Of a stretch of 29,982 nucleotides of DNA, positions 21,213-29,639 are shown piece by piece; position 1 is the stretch's first letter, and each line of letters starts with the position of its first letter. The translations under genes and the position numbers were made by a program. The notes below the pieces were generated by a model. That model saw nothing but the letters and a program-made list of their open reading frames with translations. It did no database searches and was not told where the DNA came from. This DNA comes from DASPLH01 sp035627675 (GTDB taxonomy: Bacteria > Acidobacteriota > Terriglobia > Terriglobales > Acidobacteriaceae), in contig DASPLH010000001.1 of the NCBI GenBank assembly GCA_035627675.1, positions 1 through 29,982 of the forward strand. Direction: 5' to 3'.

Positions 21213-21272
21213 TGTCCGCGAGTCCCGCCCACGGGACAGCACAAAGAATATTGAAGGGGGCGTAAGGGAGCT

Positions 21273-22145
21273 TTACGATCCGCGGAGTTGTGCGTCGAGC
21301 CTGCGACGTTCTCTCTCCGGTTCCGAATGGCGCATCAGAAGCGTGAACGTCGCCGACGGGCGGTCCAACCTGGCCCACATATACTCACCGCATTTGGCAA
21401 GCCTGACACGCGACGCGCGCCATTGATGGACGTACGAACAGATGGTGCCTGCGATCGCCGCACCGGGTTGTGGCACTTCGAACACGACCTCTGAATCCGT
21501 CACCCTCTCTCGCTCCCAATCGAGCAGCGCGTGCTTCCACACGCTCCCACCCACAAGGCAGGCGTTCGTCGTACACCCTTCGATTCGTTCGATGGCGCGC
21601 AGCAACTCGTGCGAAATCCCATCGGCGAAGGCCACATACAACTGTCGCTCGCGAGAGAGATGGACCGGCAGCGCGCGATGCCGCTCCAGCAGCCGCAGCG
21701 GAAGCCACGGCAACCTCGCGGAACAGCAGGTCTCGGCCGACAACACCGGAGTGCCCCACTGTGCGCCCAGCGCCGTAATCACGTCCTGCTCTGTCGCAAA
21801 GCCCAATTGCACCGCCAGCTCCCCAAACCGTCCATGTGCCGTCTCCACCTTCGCCGCCAGCACATCGCGAAGCTGCCCTTCGCTCAGAACTCCCCGCGAC
21901 AGCAGGATCAGTCCCAGCGGCACTCGATGCCGCACGGCTGCCGCTTTCGCCCCGGGCGCGTGCAACAGCCGGGCGATTTCCTTGTGCATTGCCTGCTCAA
22001 AGCAGCGCTCCGAGCAGTAACGGTTGTGGTCGATCTGCCAGTCGCGCCGCTCTCCACCCCACATCCGGCTGAAGACGCTCTTGCTCGAACACGCCGCCCA
22101 GTCGCAGGCCCGCACGCAACCCCGGAGTTGTTGAACCAGACTCAC
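21273..22145 (-). CDS. GspE-N/MshEN-domain protein without ATPase, with Cys-rich N-terminus
   Basis: This 290-residue protein has three parts. Residues 1-50 hold five cysteines (C10, C14, C19, C44, C48) and probably bind zinc. Residues about 70-215 resemble the N-terminal domain of GspE/PilB/MshE ATPases, with two MshEN-type 24-residue motifs: PLGLILLSRGVLSEGQLRDV and on (76-99) and RFGELAVQLGFATEQDVITA and on (106-129). In MshE these two motifs bind c-di-GMP. The first motif has Pro in place of the usual Arg and the spacer is six residues, so binding is not certain. Residues about 230-265 look like a remnant of the next GspE segment, but no Walker A or B motif follows. The GTG start directly follows the fliN stop, so it is part of the fliM-fliN operon. 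A c-di-GMP input to the motor or export gate is a hypothesis. Confidence 0.7.
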   Translation of the reverse strand: MSLVQQLRGCVRACDWAACSSKSVFSRMWGGERRDWQIDHNRYCSERCFEQAMHKEIARLLHAPGAKAAAVRHRVPLGLILLSRGVLSEGQLRDVLAAKVETAHGRFGELAVQLGFATEQDVITALGAQWGTPVLSAETCCSARLPWLPLRLLERHRALPVHLSRERQLYVAFADGISHELLRAIERIEGCTTNACLVGGSVWKHALLDWERERVTDSEVVFEVPQPGAAIAGTICSYVHQWRASRVRLAKCGEYMWARLDRPSATFTLLMRHSEPERERRRLDAQLRGS

Positions 22146-22958
22146 CTAGGCCAGCCCTCCGGCGCTTCTCTGCGACGCGGCTCTCTGCACAGCCGCCATC
22201 GTCGGCCCGGGGTCTCCAACCTCTGTCACCCGCAAACCATAGCTCCCGTCAATGATCACCACTTCGCCGCGCGCGATCACACGCTCTCCCAACAGCAGCT
22301 CCACCGGGTCTTCAACCTTGCGATCGAGTTCGACCACTGCGCCCAAGCCAAGGTCCATCACCTCGCGAAGCAACAAGGTCCGTTTTCCAAAGCGCAGCGT
22401 CGCGTCCAGTTCGACGTCCATCAACAGGTCGAGGTTCGCCATGCCGGGGTTCGGAGGACCCGTGGCCTCGGAAGCCTCTCTCGCCGCGGTTCGGCAACGA
22501 TTGAGGCTCGCAGCCACAGCTTCGCACCCTGCGATTTCAAACTCGACTGCGCAGCCCGGGCCCTCGACCGCAACGCGCGACACCGGCAGCGATTCGTCCC
22601 GCTCGCCTGCCGCGAGCTCCCATGTGACGTCGCCATATTCGGCCCTTACTGCGGCGCTCACCTGCCCGGCGACCTGCCGCAACAGTTCTTCAAACGCATC
22701 CTTGCGCTCGCCCTCGAAATCTGCCGCATCTCCGTCGAGCCCTGCGAAAGCCGCGCCGAGTGCCGCCGCGCCGCCTTGCCCAAACCGGACGTACACGGTG
22801 CCTTCCAACGCTCCTGACGCGCGCAGCCCATATGCAACACCGGTGCAATCTGCGCTCCCCGTCGCTTTCCGCGCCGTCCACTCCTGCCCGGTCGCCTGCG
22901 ACAGGACGGCCGCGAATTGTTGGCGCCACGCTTCCACGAACGATCCACTTGCGCTCAC
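22146..22958 (-). CDS. fliN: C-ring switch protein FliN, long FliY-like form
   Basis: This 270-residue protein ends with a clear SpoA domain (about 174-248): LDLLMDVELDATLRFGKRTL, VMDLGLGAVVELDRKVEDPV (199-218), and ARGEVVIIDGSYGLRVTEV. This part alone equals ordinary FliN. The 170-residue N-terminal extension is unlike FliN and may correspond to the CheC/FliY-like half (AFEELLRQVAGQVSAAVRAE), though no phosphatase motif is obvious. The GTG at 22958 overlaps the fliM stop as GTGA, and GGAGGTGA lies eight bases upstream. FliN lines the bottom of the C-ring and receives export cargo. A second FliN-type gene lies at the right edge of the window. Confidence 0.88.
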   Translation of the reverse strand: MSASGSFVEAWRQQFAAVLSQATGQEWTARKATGSADCTGVAYGLRASGALEGTVYVRFGQGGAAALGAAFAGLDGDAADFEGERKDAFEELLRQVAGQVSAAVRAEYGDVTWELAAGERDESLPVSRVAVEGPGCAVEFEIAGCEAVAASLNRCRTAAREASEATGPPNPGMANLDLLMDVELDATLRFGKRTLLLREVMDLGLGAVVELDRKVEDPVELLLGERVIARGEVVIIDGSYGLRVTEVGDPGPTMAAVQRAASQRSAGGLA

Positions 22959-23908
22959 GATGCACTCACCTCCGTGTTGCACACTTCGATCAGGTGCGCC
23001 GCTCGCAATCGCTCGCTCTGCACCACCGCGGCGTCGAACAGTCGCTCCCCTCCCACCAGCACCGACGCGAGCCGCTTCGAACTCTGCTTTAGCGGCAACA
23101 CCGTCCCAGGTTGCAGGCCCAACACCTCACGCACTCGAATCGGGACCTCGACCAACCCGAGGTTCGCCGCGAACGGAGCGTTCAACAGGCCCCTTCGCAG
23201 GCTGCCATCCGCGTCGCTTCCCAGCGGGCGCTGGTACGCCCAGTCCTTCGACAGCTTGCGAAGCATCGCGTTGGAAGTCGCCCCCGGCACGATCAGCAAC
23301 AGGTTCCCCTTCACCTCGCCCACCTCGACCTCGAACGTCAACGCGAGCGCCATGTCGTTCGGCGGCATCAGTCGTTGCATCTGCGAAGGCTGTTGCCGCT
23401 GGTCGAACTCGAATGCCGTGCCCAGGCGTTCCCACGCCCGCTCCAGTTCTCCGCAGATGATGCGCACCACGCTCTCCAGCACGGCTGCCTCGATCTCCGT
23501 CAGTTCACGCAACTGTGACTCCGGCTCGCCTCGTCCGCCCAGCAGCACATCCACGATCGGGAATGCTACCGTCAGGTCGATCTGAAGCGCCGCCAGCGCG
23601 TTCGCCGGCTTCAGCGAACAGGTCACGACATAGGTCACGTCGGGAATGCGAGCCAGCAGTTCGACATACGCAATCTGCTCGACCGACACCAACGCACAGT
23701 CGAAGCCCACGCGCAGGTATGCGCTCAGTGAATGCGTCAGGCTGCGCGCGAATCCTTCGTGCAATCCGTTGATCGCGCGGGCATGTTCGCTGCTGATCTG
23801 GCCCGCGTTGCGGAAGTTGCAGGAGACGACGCGCTCGCCCGTGGCGGCCGCGTCCCTTCCTGTACGGAACATCGCATCGATCTGCTCCTGGTTCAGTACC
23901 TTCTGCAT
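22955..23908 (-). CDS. fliM: C-ring switch protein FliM
   Basis: This 317-residue protein has the FliM order: an N-terminal CheY-binding peptide (VLNQEQIDAMF, where 'LSQ.EIDaL' is usual), the central domain with DLTVAFPIVDVLLGGRGEPE and the GGxG loop, and a C-terminal SpoA domain (VEVPIRVREVLGLQPGTVLP). FliM connects FliG to FliN and binds phosphorylated CheY, which is encoded nearby. The ATG at 23908 has AAGGTG upstream. It overlaps the end of fliA by 16 bases and the start of fliN by four. The length is normal for the family. Confidence 0.96.
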   Translation of the reverse strand: MQKVLNQEQIDAMFRTGRDAAATGERVVSCNFRNAGQISSEHARAINGLHEGFARSLTHSLSAYLRVGFDCALVSVEQIAYVELLARIPDVTYVVTCSLKPANALAALQIDLTVAFPIVDVLLGGRGEPESQLRELTEIEAAVLESVVRIICGELERAWERLGTAFEFDQRQQPSQMQRLMPPNDMALALTFEVEVGEVKGNLLLIVPGATSNAMLRKLSKDWAYQRPLGSDADGSLRRGLLNAPFAANLGLVEVPIRVREVLGLQPGTVLPLKQSSKRLASVLVGGERLFDAAVVQSERLRAAHLIEVCNTEVSAS

Positions 23909-24696
23909 GCGTCACCTTGTGAACTCGTCTGCATCGGCATCGCTGTGCCCTGCCCCAGCACGCTCCGCAATCGCGAGCGCAACTGCAATACCGCCAGGGA
24001 ATGGATCTGCGAGACGCGCGACTCGCCGATGCCGAGCACCGTCCCGACTTCCTTCATCGTCAACTCTTCGTAGTAATACAGCGCCAGGACCCGTCGTTGT
24101 TTTTCCGGAAGGTCGGCGATCGCCGAGGCCAGCGCGCGCTGCAATTCACTTCGCCAACACTGAACGTAGGGACTCTGCTCGGGGTCTCCGGCGATGAACT
24201 CGATCAGCTGGTCGTCCCCGGCTCCGGAGTCCGACTCTGCCTGCAGACTGCCCAGGTCCAGACCGTCCAGCTCGCCCAGGAACTTATGGAAGTCCTCGAT
24301 CGGCATCCCGAGATCCTCGGCCAGTTCCGTCTCCGTAGCCATCCGGCCCAGTTGTGTGCTCAGCCGGTTATTCGCCTCTTCCAGCTTGCGCGCTTTGCGG
24401 CGCAGGTCCCTCGGACTCCAGTCGAGTTCGCGCAGGCTGTCGAGGATCGCGCCACGGATGCGAAACGACGCATACGACTTGAACTGCACGTGCTTTGCGG
24501 CGTCGTATTTCTGGAACGCATCCATCAGCCCCAGCACGCCGGCCGAAATCAGGTCGTCCACGGGCACGTGCTTCGGCAGCCGGTCGTGAATGCGGCGTGC
24601 GATATAGCGCACCTCCGGCAGATGCTCGAGCAGCAGTCGCTCGCGCTCCAATTCATCGACCGTCTGCGAAGCGTAGGAAAATTGCGGGTTCGCCAT
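23893..24696 (-). CDS. fliA: Flagellar sigma factor FliA (sigma-28)
   Basis: This 267-residue protein shows the sigma-28 layout. Region 2 is LPKHVPVDDLISAGVLGLMD followed by AFQKYDAAKHVQFKSYASFR and IRGAILDSLRELDWSPR. Region 3 has LSTQLGRMATETELAEDLGM. Region 4 is LPEKQRRVLALYYYEELTMK followed by EVGTVLGIGESRVSQIHS. It should direct RNA polymerase to TAAA-N15-GCCGATAA promoters, four of which are recognisable in this window. FlgM, also encoded here, is its likely antagonist. AGGGG precedes the ATG; flhA ends 12 bases upstream. The genes flhF and flhG, often found between flhA and fliA, are absent here. Confidence 0.97.
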   Translation of the reverse strand: MANPQFSYASQTVDELERERLLLEHLPEVRYIARRIHDRLPKHVPVDDLISAGVLGLMDAFQKYDAAKHVQFKSYASFRIRGAILDSLRELDWSPRDLRRKARKLEEANNRLSTQLGRMATETELAEDLGMPIEDFHKFLGELDGLDLGSLQAESDSGAGDDQLIEFIAGDPEQSPYVQCWRSELQRALASAIADLPEKQRRVLALYYYEELTMKEVGTVLGIGESRVSQIHSLAVLQLRSRLRSVLGQGTAMPMQTSSQGDACRRY

Positions 24697-24708
24697 AGAT
24701 CAGTGCCC

Positions 24709-26784
24709 CTAACGCAGAACTCCCATCGACTGCACCGCCACCGCCGGCGGAATCTCCCCCGGAGACACGACGACGACCTTCGGCAGGAACGGCTCCAGCA
24801 GCCTGCGCAGGTGGAATCGCGCTGGCGTGTCGCACAGCAGCACAGGGGTAGCCATCTTGACCTGGTCGCCGCACAAGCGCCGCAACCCCTCCAACACTCG
24901 CTTCAGCAGCGACCCATGCGTCACCTGGGGTAAGCCTGCCTGCGGCGTCGGGTTCACCGCCTGCGCCAACTCCTGTGCGAGCGTGGCGTCCAGCGTTACG
25001 ACCTTCAACGACCCGTCGTCTCCCAACAGCGGACGCACCAGTGCCCGCCCCAGCGCCTGCCGTGCGGCCTCAACCAGCAGCACCGGATGCTTGCTCACCG
25101 CGGCGGCATCGATGAGGGCCTCCAGGATCGTCGCCAGGTCACGGATGGATACCTGTTCGCGCACGAGTTGCTGAAGGATTTTCTCGACCTCTCCCAACGT
25201 CAGGAGCTTAGGCACGAGCTCCTCGATGAGCTTCGGATGACTCTCGGCAAGCCGGTCCAGCAGGCGCTTGGTCTCCGAGCGCGAAAGCAGTTCATGCGCG
25301 TGTTGCTTGATGACTTCGGCCAGATGCGTGACCAGGATCGATGTCGGCTCCACAACTGCGTAACCCGCGGCCAGCGCCTGTCCCTGCACTGCCGGAGAGA
25401 TCCACAGCGCGCGCACTCCGAACGCGGGCTCTTCCGTCTCAACTCCCGGCAACGGCTGCGGCGAAGAATCCGAACTGATCGCCAGCAGCGAATCGTCCCT
25501 TAGTTCCCACCGCGCTATCTCCACGCCGCGCAGCGCGATTGCATACTCGCGGTTCTTCAGCTTGAGGTTGTCGGTAATGTGCACCGGAGGAACGATGAAT
25601 CCGAGTTGCATCGCGAGGTGCCGCCGCAGCGCGCGGACGCGCGCCAGTAATTGTCCGCCCTGTTTAGCGTCCACCAGGGGAACGAGGCCGTAACCGACTT
25701 CGAGGCTGATGTCGTCCAGGTGCAACATGGCCTCGAGCGATTCTGCCGTTGACGGCGTGGGCTTCTCCGCCGCCGCGGTGCTCGATTGCGTCTTGTCGGT
25801 CGTCTTTCCAAGCCAGCGTGCAAGCGCCGCCAGCGCGCCTGCCACCAGCAGGAAAGAAAGCTTCGGCAATCCCGGAATTAGTGCCAGCGAGAGGATGACG
25901 CCGGCGGCGATCCACACCACGCGCGCATTCCCGAACAACTGCGCGCCCACGTCACGTCCCAGGCTGTTCTCGGACGACGCGCGCGTCACGACCATGCCGC
26001 CCGATACCGACACGAGCAGCGACGGGATCATCGTGACCAAACCGTCTCCGACGGTCAGCACCGTGTAGGTTTTCAGCGCCTCGCCGACGGGAATCGAGAG
26101 CTGGAACACTCCAATCAGCAGACCTGCGACGATATTGATCGCCGTGATCAGGATTGTCGCCATCGAGTCCCGCTGGTTGAACCTTGCCGCGCCGTCCATC
26201 GCGCCATAGAACTCGGCCTCTCGCGCCACCTGCTCACGACGCACTCGAGCCTGTACTTCGTCAATCAGCCCGGCATTCAGGTCGGCGTCGATGGCCATCT
26301 GTTTTCCAGGCAGCGCATCGAGCGTGAACCTCGCCGTGACCTCTGCGGTCCTCACCGAGCCGTGGCTGACGACCATGAACTGTATGGCAATCAGCGCCAG
26401 GAAAAGCACGAAGCCGACAACGTAATTGCCTCCGACGACGAACTGCCCGAAAGCCTCGATGACCCTGCCTGCCGCGGCTGCGCCTTCATTGCCATGCAGA
26501 AGAATCCTTCGGCTGCTGGCCAGATTCAGGGCCAGTCGAAACAGCGTCAGCAACAGCAACAGGCTGGGGAAAACCGAGAACTGTACCGGTCGCAGGATGT
26601 GCACCGCCGCGAGCAGCACCAGCACCGAGAGCGTGATGCTCACCGTCAGCAGAAGGTCCAGCAGCAACGAAGGCAGCGGGACCAGCATCACGAAAACCAG
26701 GCTCACGGCCGCGATCGGAACAATCCAGTCCGCTGCCGATCCACTTACGCGTTGCAGAATGGTGCCCGGCTGTGTGGCGCTCAT
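24709..26784 (-). CDS. flhA: Flagellar export gate protein FlhA
   Basis: This 691-residue protein has the FlhA plan. Membrane helices fill the first 330 residues, with LLLLTLFRLALNLASSRRIL (76-95) as the family signature and the FHIPEP loop at 145-210 (ARFTLDALPGKQMAIDADLN, then FYGAMDGAARFNQRDSM). The C-terminal cytoplasmic half docks chaperones and substrates; it contains GYAVVEPTSILVTHLAEVIK and the region from LTLGEVEKILQQLVREQVSI. FlhA forms the nonameric ring of the export gate and takes part in proton-driven transport. The start overlaps the flhB stop as ATGA. Length is normal; a Thr/Ser/Pro-rich linker of about 15 residues follows the last helix. Confidence 0.97.
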   Translation of the reverse strand: MSATQPGTILQRVSGSAADWIVPIAAVSLVFVMLVPLPSLLLDLLLTVSITLSVLVLLAAVHILRPVQFSVFPSLLLLLTLFRLALNLASSRRILLHGNEGAAAAGRVIEAFGQFVVGGNYVVGFVLFLALIAIQFMVVSHGSVRTAEVTARFTLDALPGKQMAIDADLNAGLIDEVQARVRREQVAREAEFYGAMDGAARFNQRDSMATILITAINIVAGLLIGVFQLSIPVGEALKTYTVLTVGDGLVTMIPSLLVSVSGGMVVTRASSENSLGRDVGAQLFGNARVVWIAAGVILSLALIPGLPKLSFLLVAGALAALARWLGKTTDKTQSSTAAAEKPTPSTAESLEAMLHLDDISLEVGYGLVPLVDAKQGGQLLARVRALRRHLAMQLGFIVPPVHITDNLKLKNREYAIALRGVEIARWELRDDSLLAISSDSSPQPLPGVETEEPAFGVRALWISPAVQGQALAAGYAVVEPTSILVTHLAEVIKQHAHELLSRSETKRLLDRLAESHPKLIEELVPKLLTLGEVEKILQQLVREQVSIRDLATILEALIDAAAVSKHPVLLVEAARQALGRALVRPLLGDDGSLKVVTLDATLAQELAQAVNPTPQAGLPQVTHGSLLKRVLEGLRRLCGDQVKMATPVLLCDTPARFHLRRLLEPFLPKVVVVSPGEIPPAVAVQSMGVLR

Positions 26785-27842
26785 GCGCGACCGCCTTCTG
26801 CGCGCTGTTGCGCGCGGAACACCATGGCGAGCACCTCTGCGATGGCCCTGTACAGGTTCGCCGGGATCGACTGGCCCACCTCAACCGACCGATAGAGCGC
26901 GTGCGCCAGCGGCGGGTTCTCCACCATCGGAACGTTGTGCCAGCGCGCCACCTGCTTGATCTCTTCGGCGAGCCGGTCGCGTCCCTTCGCCACCACCACG
27001 GGCGCGGCCATGTCGGCCCGGTACGTCAGCGCGATCGCGTAGTGCGTAGGATTCGTGACAACCACCGACGCCCTCTCGACGTCCTGCAACATGCGTTTCC
27101 GGCGCACTTGCCGTTGCAGCCGCCGGATGCGGCCCTTCACCGTGGGATCGCCCTCCATCTCCTTGTATTCCTCGCGGATCTCCTGTCGGCTCATGCGCAG
27201 GTCGCGGTCGTGCTTCAGCCGCACCAGCAGGTAGTCCAGCGCTGCCCACGCAAGCATCACCAGGCCGGCCTGCCACACGATGGCGCTTCCGCGCTCGAGC
27301 GCGAAGCCGACGATTCTCGGCGCCGGCCACCACGGCATCTGCAGCATCGTCGGCCAGTCATCCGAAAGCGCGCGATAGGCAACCCACGTCAGCGCCACTC
27401 CCGGGAGCAGCGACTTTGCCATGCCATTCAGGGCCTGCAGCGAGAACAGCTGTTTCACTCGGTTCGACGGACTCATGCGCGACACGTTCGGCTGCAACGT
27501 TGCAGGCGCGAATACCAGGCCTCCTTGGGCAATCGCTGCCACGGTCGCGATCGCCAGCGCACCGGCCATCGCCGGAGCACACCATCGCGCCAGGGCCGTT
27601 GCCAGAGGCAACATCAGCTGCCCGGGCGCCGCGAGATCCTGCGCAATCGCCGCCGACAACATCGCCCGGTACAGTTCGCGGAACTCGATCACCAACTCCG
27701 GGGCCCGCCAGAGTGCGATTCCGAACGCAGCCATCACGGCCACCGCGCCGCTCAACTCGCGACTCCGCGCTACCTGGCCTTGCTCGCGCGCTTTCTGCTG
27801 CCGCCGAGGTGTTGCCTGTTCGGTTTTGTTGTCAGAGGACAT
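26781..27842 (-). CDS. flhB: Flagellar export switch protein FlhB
   Basis: This 353-residue protein begins with KTEQATPRRQQKAREQGQVA, the classic FlhB start ('KTE.pT.kr...ar..G.v..S.e'). Four membrane helices follow, and the cytoplasmic part has MSRQEIREEYKEMEGDPTVK and the autocleavage motif NPTH (264-267) in VVTNPTHYAIAL. Cleavage after that Asn switches export from hook to filament substrates. The last residues (YRAIAEVLAMVFRAQQRAEG) are close to family length. It starts three bases after the fliR stop and overlaps flhA. Confidence 0.97.
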   Translation of the reverse strand: MSSDNKTEQATPRRQQKAREQGQVARSRELSGAVAVMAAFGIALWRAPELVIEFRELYRAMLSAAIAQDLAAPGQLMLPLATALARWCAPAMAGALAIATVAAIAQGGLVFAPATLQPNVSRMSPSNRVKQLFSLQALNGMAKSLLPGVALTWVAYRALSDDWPTMLQMPWWPAPRIVGFALERGSAIVWQAGLVMLAWAALDYLLVRLKHDRDLRMSRQEIREEYKEMEGDPTVKGRIRRLQRQVRRKRMLQDVERASVVVTNPTHYAIALTYRADMAAPVVVAKGRDRLAEEIKQVARWHNVPMVENPPLAHALYRSVEVGQSIPANLYRAIAEVLAMVFRAQQRAEGGRA

Positions 27843-27845
27843 GTT

Positions 27846-28637
27846 TCACCGCGCGAGCCTCAGCAGTCGTTCCCCCGCCGCAATCGCCGCCGAGAAATGC
27901 CGCTCCATCAGGGACGGCACATACTTCAGCGTTCCAAGCATCACCACGAATCCAAGCATCGCCTTGACCGGTATCCCCAGGAACAGCACCGGCAACTGCG
28001 GTGCGGCCTTCCCCAGGAATCCGAGAATCAGGTCCGCCATCACCGTCGCCATCACCACCGGTGCGGCGATCTGAAAACCAATCAGCCAAACGCCTGCGAT
28101 CAGCGCAACCAGTTGCTCTCCGACGGCTCCGCTCGTTCGGAACTCGCCCGGAGGCAGATACGAGAAGCTGCGTGCGATGCCGCGCAGCAACCAGTGATGG
28201 ACATTCATCTGGAGGAACACCAGCATCGCCACTGTCTGGTAAAGGAGCGACAGCACCGGCGTATCCACCTGCGTCTGCGGGTCCAGCATGTTTACCAGCG
28301 AATAGCCCATCTGCAGTCCCAGCACGTGCCCCGCGAACTGGACCGCCTCAAACACCAGTTGCACGGTGAAGCCCGCCAGCACGCCGACCGCAAGCTCGCC
28401 CGCAATGAGCGGAACCGCGGTCTCCGGTGTAACCACCGCGTGAATGCGAGCACTGACGGTCGGGTAGATCACCGCCGTGCAGAGCGCGACCAGCACGGCT
28501 TTCACGCGCATGGGAATTGCGACGCTCCCAAACAGCGGAGCAAACACGAACAGGCCCGAGACGCGGACTCCCGTCAGCACCGCCGCCGTGACCATCCCGT
28601 CGAGGTCGATCACAAGACCTTGCGCCGCGTCATTCAT
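27846..28637 (-). CDS. fliR: Flagellar export gate protein FliR
   Basis: This 263-residue, strongly hydrophobic protein has the FliR features VSGLFVFAPLFGSVAIPMRV ('R.......P.fg...iP...r'), FEAVQFAGHVLGLQMGYSLV and NMLDPQTQVDTPVLSLLYQT. FliR forms, with FliP and FliQ, the FliP5Q4R1 core of the export gate. The start at ATG 28637 is set by its ATGA overlap with the fliQ stop and gives the family N-terminus; the longer frame into fliQ is not needed. It precedes flhB by three bases. Length fits the family. Confidence 0.96.
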   Translation of the reverse strand: MNDAAQGLVIDLDGMVTAAVLTGVRVSGLFVFAPLFGSVAIPMRVKAVLVALCTAVIYPTVSARIHAVVTPETAVPLIAGELAVGVLAGFTVQLVFEAVQFAGHVLGLQMGYSLVNMLDPQTQVDTPVLSLLYQTVAMLVFLQMNVHHWLLRGIARSFSYLPPGEFRTSGAVGEQLVALIAGVWLIGFQIAAPVVMATVMADLILGFLGKAAPQLPVLFLGIPVKAMLGFVVMLGTLKYVPSLMERHFSAAIAAGERLLRLAR

Positions 28638-28897
28638 CGCAGGAAAGGCCTGAAGTCCGAAAACAACTGCACGGTGAACGTCGCAAGGTTTCGAACCATC
28701 CACGGCATCAGCAGGAACGCCGCGACGGCCGTGATCGCCAGCCGGGGCACGGTCGCCACCGTCGCTTCCTGTATCGATGTGAGCACCTGGACGATGTTGA
28801 TCAGTACGCTCACCACCATCGCCAGCGCCAGCACAGGCGCCGCGAGCAGCACCGTCATCTCGATCGTCCGCCTCACCAGCGCCACCGTCATATCCAT
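28634..28897 (-). CDS. fliQ: Flagellar export gate protein FliQ
   Basis: This 87-residue protein has two membrane helices, TVLLAAPVLALAMVVSVLIN and LAITAVAAFLLMPWMVRNLA, joined by the conserved loop IVQVLTSIQEATVATVPRL ('..QA.TqI.E.TL.F.PKl'). It is part of the FliP5Q4R1 complex. The ATG at 28897 lies eight bases after the fliP stop, and the stop overlaps fliR. Length is normal for the family. Confidence 0.96.
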   Translation of the reverse strand: MDMTVALVRRTIEMTVLLAAPVLALAMVVSVLINIVQVLTSIQEATVATVPRLAITAVAAFLLMPWMVRNLATFTVQLFSDFRPFLR

Positions 28898-28904
28898 AGC
28901 CGCC

Positions 28905-29639
28905 TCAACTCAAACTCCGCATCAGCGATCCAATCAGCAGGCTCCAGCCATCCACCATCACGAACAACAGAAGCTTCAGCGGAGTAGAAATCACCACCGG
29001 AGGGAGCTGGAGCATCCCCACCGAGGTCGTGATCGATGCAACCACCATGTCGATCACCAGGAACGGCAGGAACAACACCGCGCCGATCTGAAAACCGGCC
29101 TTCAGCTCCGAGATCATGTAGGCCGGCATCACCACGCGCATCGGCAGGTCCCCGGCCTGCCGCGGGCGCGGAGACTTCGACAGCTCCACGAAGAGCGCGA
29201 GGTCCTTCTCGCGCGTGTACTTCAACATGAACTTCCGCAGTGGCTCGGCTCCGCGAAGCACCGCCTGGTTGGCATTGATCTGTCCGCGTTGCAGCGGCAG
29301 CACGGCCCGCTTGTGGATGGCCTCGCCTACGGGCTGCATGACAAAGAACGTAAGCACCAGCGCCAACCCGATCAGCGTCTGGTTGTTCGGTGTCGTTTGT
29401 GTTCCCAGTGCCTGGCGCAGGAAGTGAAAGACGACCAGCAGGCGCGCGAACGGGGTCATTGCCAGCAACAGCGCCGGCAACAACGTCAGCAGCGTCATCA
29501 GGACGACAATCGTCCACGAAAGCGACCCGCTGCCTCCGCCTCCGGACCACCGCACCGCGGGCTCGGCCGTTTGCACCTGTGCCATGGCCGGCGCAGCCAG
29601 CCCCACGGCGGTCATCCACAATGCGAGCGGGCGGCTCAC
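28905..29639 (-). CDS. fliP: Flagellar export gate protein FliP
   Basis: This 244-residue protein has a cleavable signal peptide (MSRPLALWMTAVGLAAPAMA) and the FliP signatures SLSWTIVVLMTLLTLLPALL, FARLLVVFHFLRQALGTQTT, TFFVMQPVGEAIHKRAVLPL and VMPAYMISELKAGFQIGAVL, ending with PLKLLLFVMVDGWSLLIGSL. FliP is the pentameric pore of the export gate. The start is GTG at 29639, sharing one base with the fliO stop. Length is normal. It heads the fliP-Q-R-flhB-flhA series, which runs without a gap longer than eight bases. Confidence 0.97.
   Translation of the reverse strand: MSRPLALWMTAVGLAAPAMAQVQTAEPAVRWSGGGGSGSLSWTIVVLMTLLTLLPALLLAMTPFARLLVVFHFLRQALGTQTTPNNQTLIGLALVLTFFVMQPVGEAIHKRAVLPLQRGQINANQAVLRGAEPLRKFMLKYTREKDLALFVELSKSPRPRQAGDLPMRVVMPAYMISELKAGFQIGAVLFLPFLVIDMVVASITTSVGMLQLPPVVISTPLKLLLFVMVDGWSLLIGSLMRSLS

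Noticed and set aside
21222..21237. GTCCCG/CGGGAC hairpin as terminator of the MshEN gene
   Set aside because: The stem is only six bases and no T-run follows on the minus strand, so termination is doubtful.
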